DNA from: Spinellus fusiger
Taxonomy: Eukaryota; Mucoromycota; Mucoromycetes; Mucorales; Phycomycetaceae
Assembly (NCBI GenBank): GCA_025094145.1
Contig: JALLLS010000027.1
Span: forward strand, 62,001 to 126,000
Direction: 5' to 3'
DNA: 64,000 nt
Positions 60,533 through 64,000 of this stretch are shown here, one piece after another (the stretch's first letter is position 1; every line of letters begins with the position of its first letter). The position numbers and the translations under genes were made by a program. The notes below the pieces were generated by a model that worked only from the letters and a program-made list of their open reading frames with translations, had not been told where the DNA came from and ran no database searches.

Positions 60533-62019
60533 TTAAAAAACATAAAAACATAGAAACATAGATAGAAGAGGTAGATAGATAGAAAGACACCAAGAAAAGT
60601 AAAGAAAGTTCATCAAACCAATTGCTATGCAAATACAAATCTCTTAGTTAAAAATAATTTAAGTCAATCATTAAGTGTATGTCTATATGCCCTGTAATAA
60701 ATCACATTGCTTTTTGTTTTTTTTTGTTTTACTTTGGAATAGATGTCTATACATTTATACATTTATACATTTATACATATAAAAGAGAAAGAGAGAAAAA
60801 GAGAAAGAAAAAAAGAGAAAAAGAGAGAGAAAGAGATTTGCTTCTTTATCAGATGTGTTGATTCATGATTGCCTTTCTATAATAACAATACTCTTCAGCT
60901 ACTATTATTCCATCTGCTGTTTGAAGCTGTATGCATAAGGTCATACTACGATCGATGAAGAAAAGGAACTTTTTCATAGTCCTTTTCTATTTTCCATACT
61001 TGTGACAACCTTTTAATATTTTAGTTCTAACTTCTCGTCTGTAACTAGTTTGGATTCAGTAATGCACGACCTTAATTTTCATAGTGTTTTGTTGACTTGA
61101 CCTCCTTTTTATTTATTTTTATTTCTTTGCATTGTAAAAAGAGAGGCTATCAACGTACATGTATAGATTGAATTGTACGATAATAGAGAGTAGTTGTAAG
61201 TATTCTAACAGAATCCATCTCTTCCCTCTCCTTTTTCCTTACAAGCTTACATAACACATTAGAATTAGACAGAAGAAAGAAAGAAAAAAGAAGAGGGGTA
61301 ATGTATCCTACCAGTGTGAAAGACAGTGAATGCAAGGACGAATCACATAATGGGTCGATTATGTCTATAAATGACAGATTAGCTTAGAAAAGGATTAAAA
61401 ATGCTTCTGAGTACTGAGGTATGTGCATCTCTGTCTGTGCGCATAATTTCCTTTTTCTTTCTCTTTTAGATTTCCTTATTCACATTTACTCACATTGGGA
61501 CACACTGGAAATAGATAAATAGTAATGAATAAAATGGAAGAGCAAAATGATACAAAATAACTATTAAGAAATGGAGAAAATAAAAATAAAAAGATCGAAA
61601 GGGTTGCTCATTCACCAAACAACTGTTTTCAAACTGGAAAAGTGTGGGGGTATGGTAATAATGAATGGTGATAAATTGCATCAAGTATCCGGATTCTCTA
61701 GAGTCGCTGTGGCTGGTCGGCGGTTACCTAAGCTTGAAAACGTAGTAAGGAGGTTCTGTGCCCGAAGTTTGATACCTCGCTCTAATTGCCTCTTAGTGCT
61801 GGCTCTCTCTCTCCCCCTCTCCTCTTATAAATACATATATACATATATACATACATATATATACATATACATATATATACATATATATACATACAGAAAA
61901 TGCACATAGGCACACAGATACACACAAACACACAAACACACAGGCACAAAGATACATACACAAGATACACAGAATACTTATCCATCTTTATACATATCTC
62001 TACACCTCTGTACATGTGT
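60533..62019. other. Gene-free interval upstream of the next convergent region
   Basis: AT-rich with GA-rich (60780-60835) and TATACATA-type (61825-61895) repeats. A GC-richer 110-bp patch at about 61690-61800 has weak tRNA-like boxes but does not fold. No exon is supported. Confidence 0.5.
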
Positions 62020-63929
62020 CTATATGTATCCATGTGTAGGCATAGTCTCTCCCACTCCCTCTGTTTTTTTAAATGAAATGTTATCTTCTTTTTTACCTTC
62101 TTTTTTACCATGCGTGGTTTGCAGTACAGCTCCACTGGACTGTGATGTGCATGGATTGGAGGTATTGGAGGGAGATATATGCGCAAGATCAAGTTCTGAA
62201 TGACTTCTTTTTGAAGACACTAGAAAGAGAAAAAGTCAGTCTGATCTTGCCTTGCCTTGTCTGTACCTTCTGCCTTTGCTTTTCCTTTGCGTGGTTTGGT
62301 GGGCCTCTGTTTTGGCTTCTCTGCTAGCTCCTGTGTACTCCGACGTCGACCCAGCCCAGCAATGCCCTCTGAAAAGTCTTTCATCATACTGGATCGAGAA
62401 GGAATGGGGGCTAGCTCCATGTCTTTTTGACTTTTTGAGCTTCGTGAGCTCTTATCAGAAGCAGTAGAAGGTGACTTGCTGTGTCTTCCAAACATTGTCA
62501 GCTTGGGCTCATGAGAAACCTTCCAGCCCCGTTCCACAATACTGGAAAGGATACCTTCGCGTGCACGGGCCATTGGCTGTGCAAACTTTGGTGATTTCAG
62601 GGCAGCATACTCGGCATTAATCACTTGTCAAATAGGAAACCAAGATCGAATCTTGCATGAGCCATTTGTGCCCCTTCCTTCTTTTCACAACTCACACTTT
62701 GCCAGGATAAAAAATCGCAAGTCAGAAGGATCTGAAAAGAAGGCATCCTGAGGCAAACTAGGGCCAAAGTCAGGTACGTCTTCTACCGTCGCCACCTCCA
62801 CTCTAAAGTAAGCATAAAATAAAAGTGAGTTGTTTTCTTTTTCTTCTTGTTGGTTTGTCATCTCATTTCTCTTGTCTTTTTTTTCTCTCCCTTTTTTCTT
62901 TCTTTTTCTCTCGTTTTACAAGTGTAGATACGCATCCATACGCATCAATACACAAATAGATATACAGATGGATAGATGTACCCACTTTTTTTCTTTCTTT
63001 CTTTCTCTCTCTCTCTCTTTCTCTCTCTCTCATCCTCACACAAACTCAATAGTCCCCCCTTGCATACCTCCACCCAATTTTCCCATTCCACTCCTCTTCG
63101 TGCACGACAATAAAGGCATGCAAGAACTGTGATTTAATCGCCGCAGGGTTAAATGGCTGCTGTCCTTCTGCAAAGACAATACAGACAATATCTGCGTAAC
63201 CATAGTGATAAGTCGTCTTTTTGTATCTAGGTTACCCCATGAGACATTTCTCTCCACTCACCATTCCCAATATGTCTTTTACGCTGAATTTGCTGCTTAT
63301 CACCTGGCTTTGAAGGAATCAACGTTGACACGTGGTAGGCCAGAACGTTGTCATTCCAAGCATCTGTAAAGGTGTGCTCACCAGAATCACCGCCTAAGAA
63401 AGAAGGAGAAACAGGTGGGTTAAAGAGGAACCCATTGAAAAAGCGCACAGACTTACTCTTTGTATCTAATCCAGCAGCCCACCCCATGTAGCCTTGCAAT
63501 TCAATGCGCTGGCCGATAATATGAAGAAACCGGTCAAACTTTTCTGAATCATGTTGGTTGGAGAACCAGTCTTCTTCTTTTGTCTGTCCTTCTTTTACAT
63601 ACAACACACCAAACTTATACCGTTTATGGTTCTTATCATAAAGACAATCAGCATCAGTGGTTATCTTCTTCTTCTGTTTCTTTCCTTCCTAATATAAAAA
63701 GACTTACAGCATTCTCATCCAATCGAAGCACTTCATCTTCAAGACCTGTTGCCTGCATGGTCTCGGCATCAATTCTCCCGAGTCTGCTAAAGGGCACATC
63801 AAAGGACATTTCAATTACACCCTTCCAAGTGGTGTCCTGTATTGAATCACACGGCGTGTCTATACTTGCAGAATCTAATGGGGCCGTCAATAGAAAGGAG
63901 TCGGGCACGATCTTCCTGATGTCTGGACA
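62020..63929 (-). CDS. Rap GTPase-activating protein (RapGAP domain), 5' end missing
   Basis: Exons on the minus strand: 63708-63929, then roughly 63457-63690 (acceptor ambiguous), 63262-63393, 63068-63191, 62696-62802, 62267-62623, 62020-62219. The first coding exon(s) lie beyond the window. RapGAPs switch off Rap-type small GTPases with a catalytic asparagine. Visible blocks are GWAAGLDTK, AYHVSTLIPSKPGDKQQ, QRKRHIGNDIV (the asparagine block), FAEGQQPFNPAAIKSQFLHAFIVV, VEDVPDFGPSLPQ and LINAEYAALKSPKF. The C-terminal part is Ser/Lys-rich and probably disordered (SPSTASDKSSRSSKSQ). The intron after HIGN splits the Asp codon. The protein is likely cytoplasmic and would control polarity or signalling GTPases; that is inference. 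Confidence 0.88.
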
Positions 63930-64000
63930 CTAATAACATGAGGGAAGGTGTTAATACGGATAGTAATACAAATATCAATACAAGTATCCATTGTCATGCC

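Noticed and set aside
60127..60638. Long open frames of VYMCICV or HIHTYTY type on both strands
   Set aside because: They are products of the TATGTG microsatellite and have no start context, exon signals or homology.
61690..61800. Possible tRNA on the plus strand (TGGCTGGTCGG and AGTTTGATACC boxes)
   Set aside because: Acceptor and anticodon stems do not pair; only weak box similarity remains.

Overview
The window is a eukaryotic nuclear segment, most likely from an early-diverging filamentous fungus (Mucoromycota, probably Mucorales). Genes are split by many short introns, mostly 40-70 nt. Typical fungal proteins are present: RMT2, a COX8-type cytochrome oxidase subunit, and a Kre9/Knh1-like secreted protein. 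An E2F-type factor is also present; early-diverging fungi keep E2F while Dikarya largely rely on SBF/MBF. The placement is inferred from gene content and not tested. All exon structures below were read by hand from splice signals, reading phase and recalled family conservation.

Layout. 0-13 kb: RMT2 (+), ribosomal protein uL15 (-), TAF5 (+), condensin subunit 1 (+, about 20 exons), a CAMK-like kinase (+). 13-16 kb: AT-rich and gene-free. 16-22 kb: E2F (+), a coiled-coil orphan (+), BCKDH E1-alpha (-). 21.8-22.5 kb: a candidate TA-flanked inverted-repeat element. 22.8-31 kb: NUDT19-like hydrolase (+), a membrane-anchored orphan (-), a small secreted Cys-rich protein (-), COX8 (+), an orphan (+), a Bin3/MePCE methyltransferase (+), a SMYD protein (-). 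31-43 kb: C2H2 factor (-), eIF3h (-), a TBC1D20/Gyp8-like Rab GAP (-), a Crz1-like C2H2 factor (+), p47/Shp1 (-), N-myristoyltransferase (-). 43-54.5 kb: AT-rich, almost gene-free, with a decayed Tc1/mariner copy, a second inverted-repeat element and one Kre9/Knh1-like gene. 54.5-64 kb: Bcs1-like AAA ATPase (+), a domesticated-integrase-type zinc protein with polyQ (-), a 400-bp microsatellite, and a RapGAP (-) whose 5' end lies outside the window.

Most genes are housekeeping functions and do not form a pathway cluster. Loose themes are protein synthesis (uL15, eIF3h, RMT2), transcription (TAF5, E2F, two C2H2 factors, integrase-like protein), chromosome and membrane dynamics (condensin, p47, TBC, RapGAP), mitochondria (BCKDH, COX8, Bcs1-like) and RNA or protein modification (Bin3, SMYD, NMT).

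The most unusual signal is splicing. The Rab-GAP gene carries what looks like a textbook U12-type AT-AC intron (35867-35940). Three genes need GC-AG introns with the consensus AG|GCAAGT. Coding exons of 16-19 nt occur in three genes, and in uL15 the first coding exon is the ATG alone.
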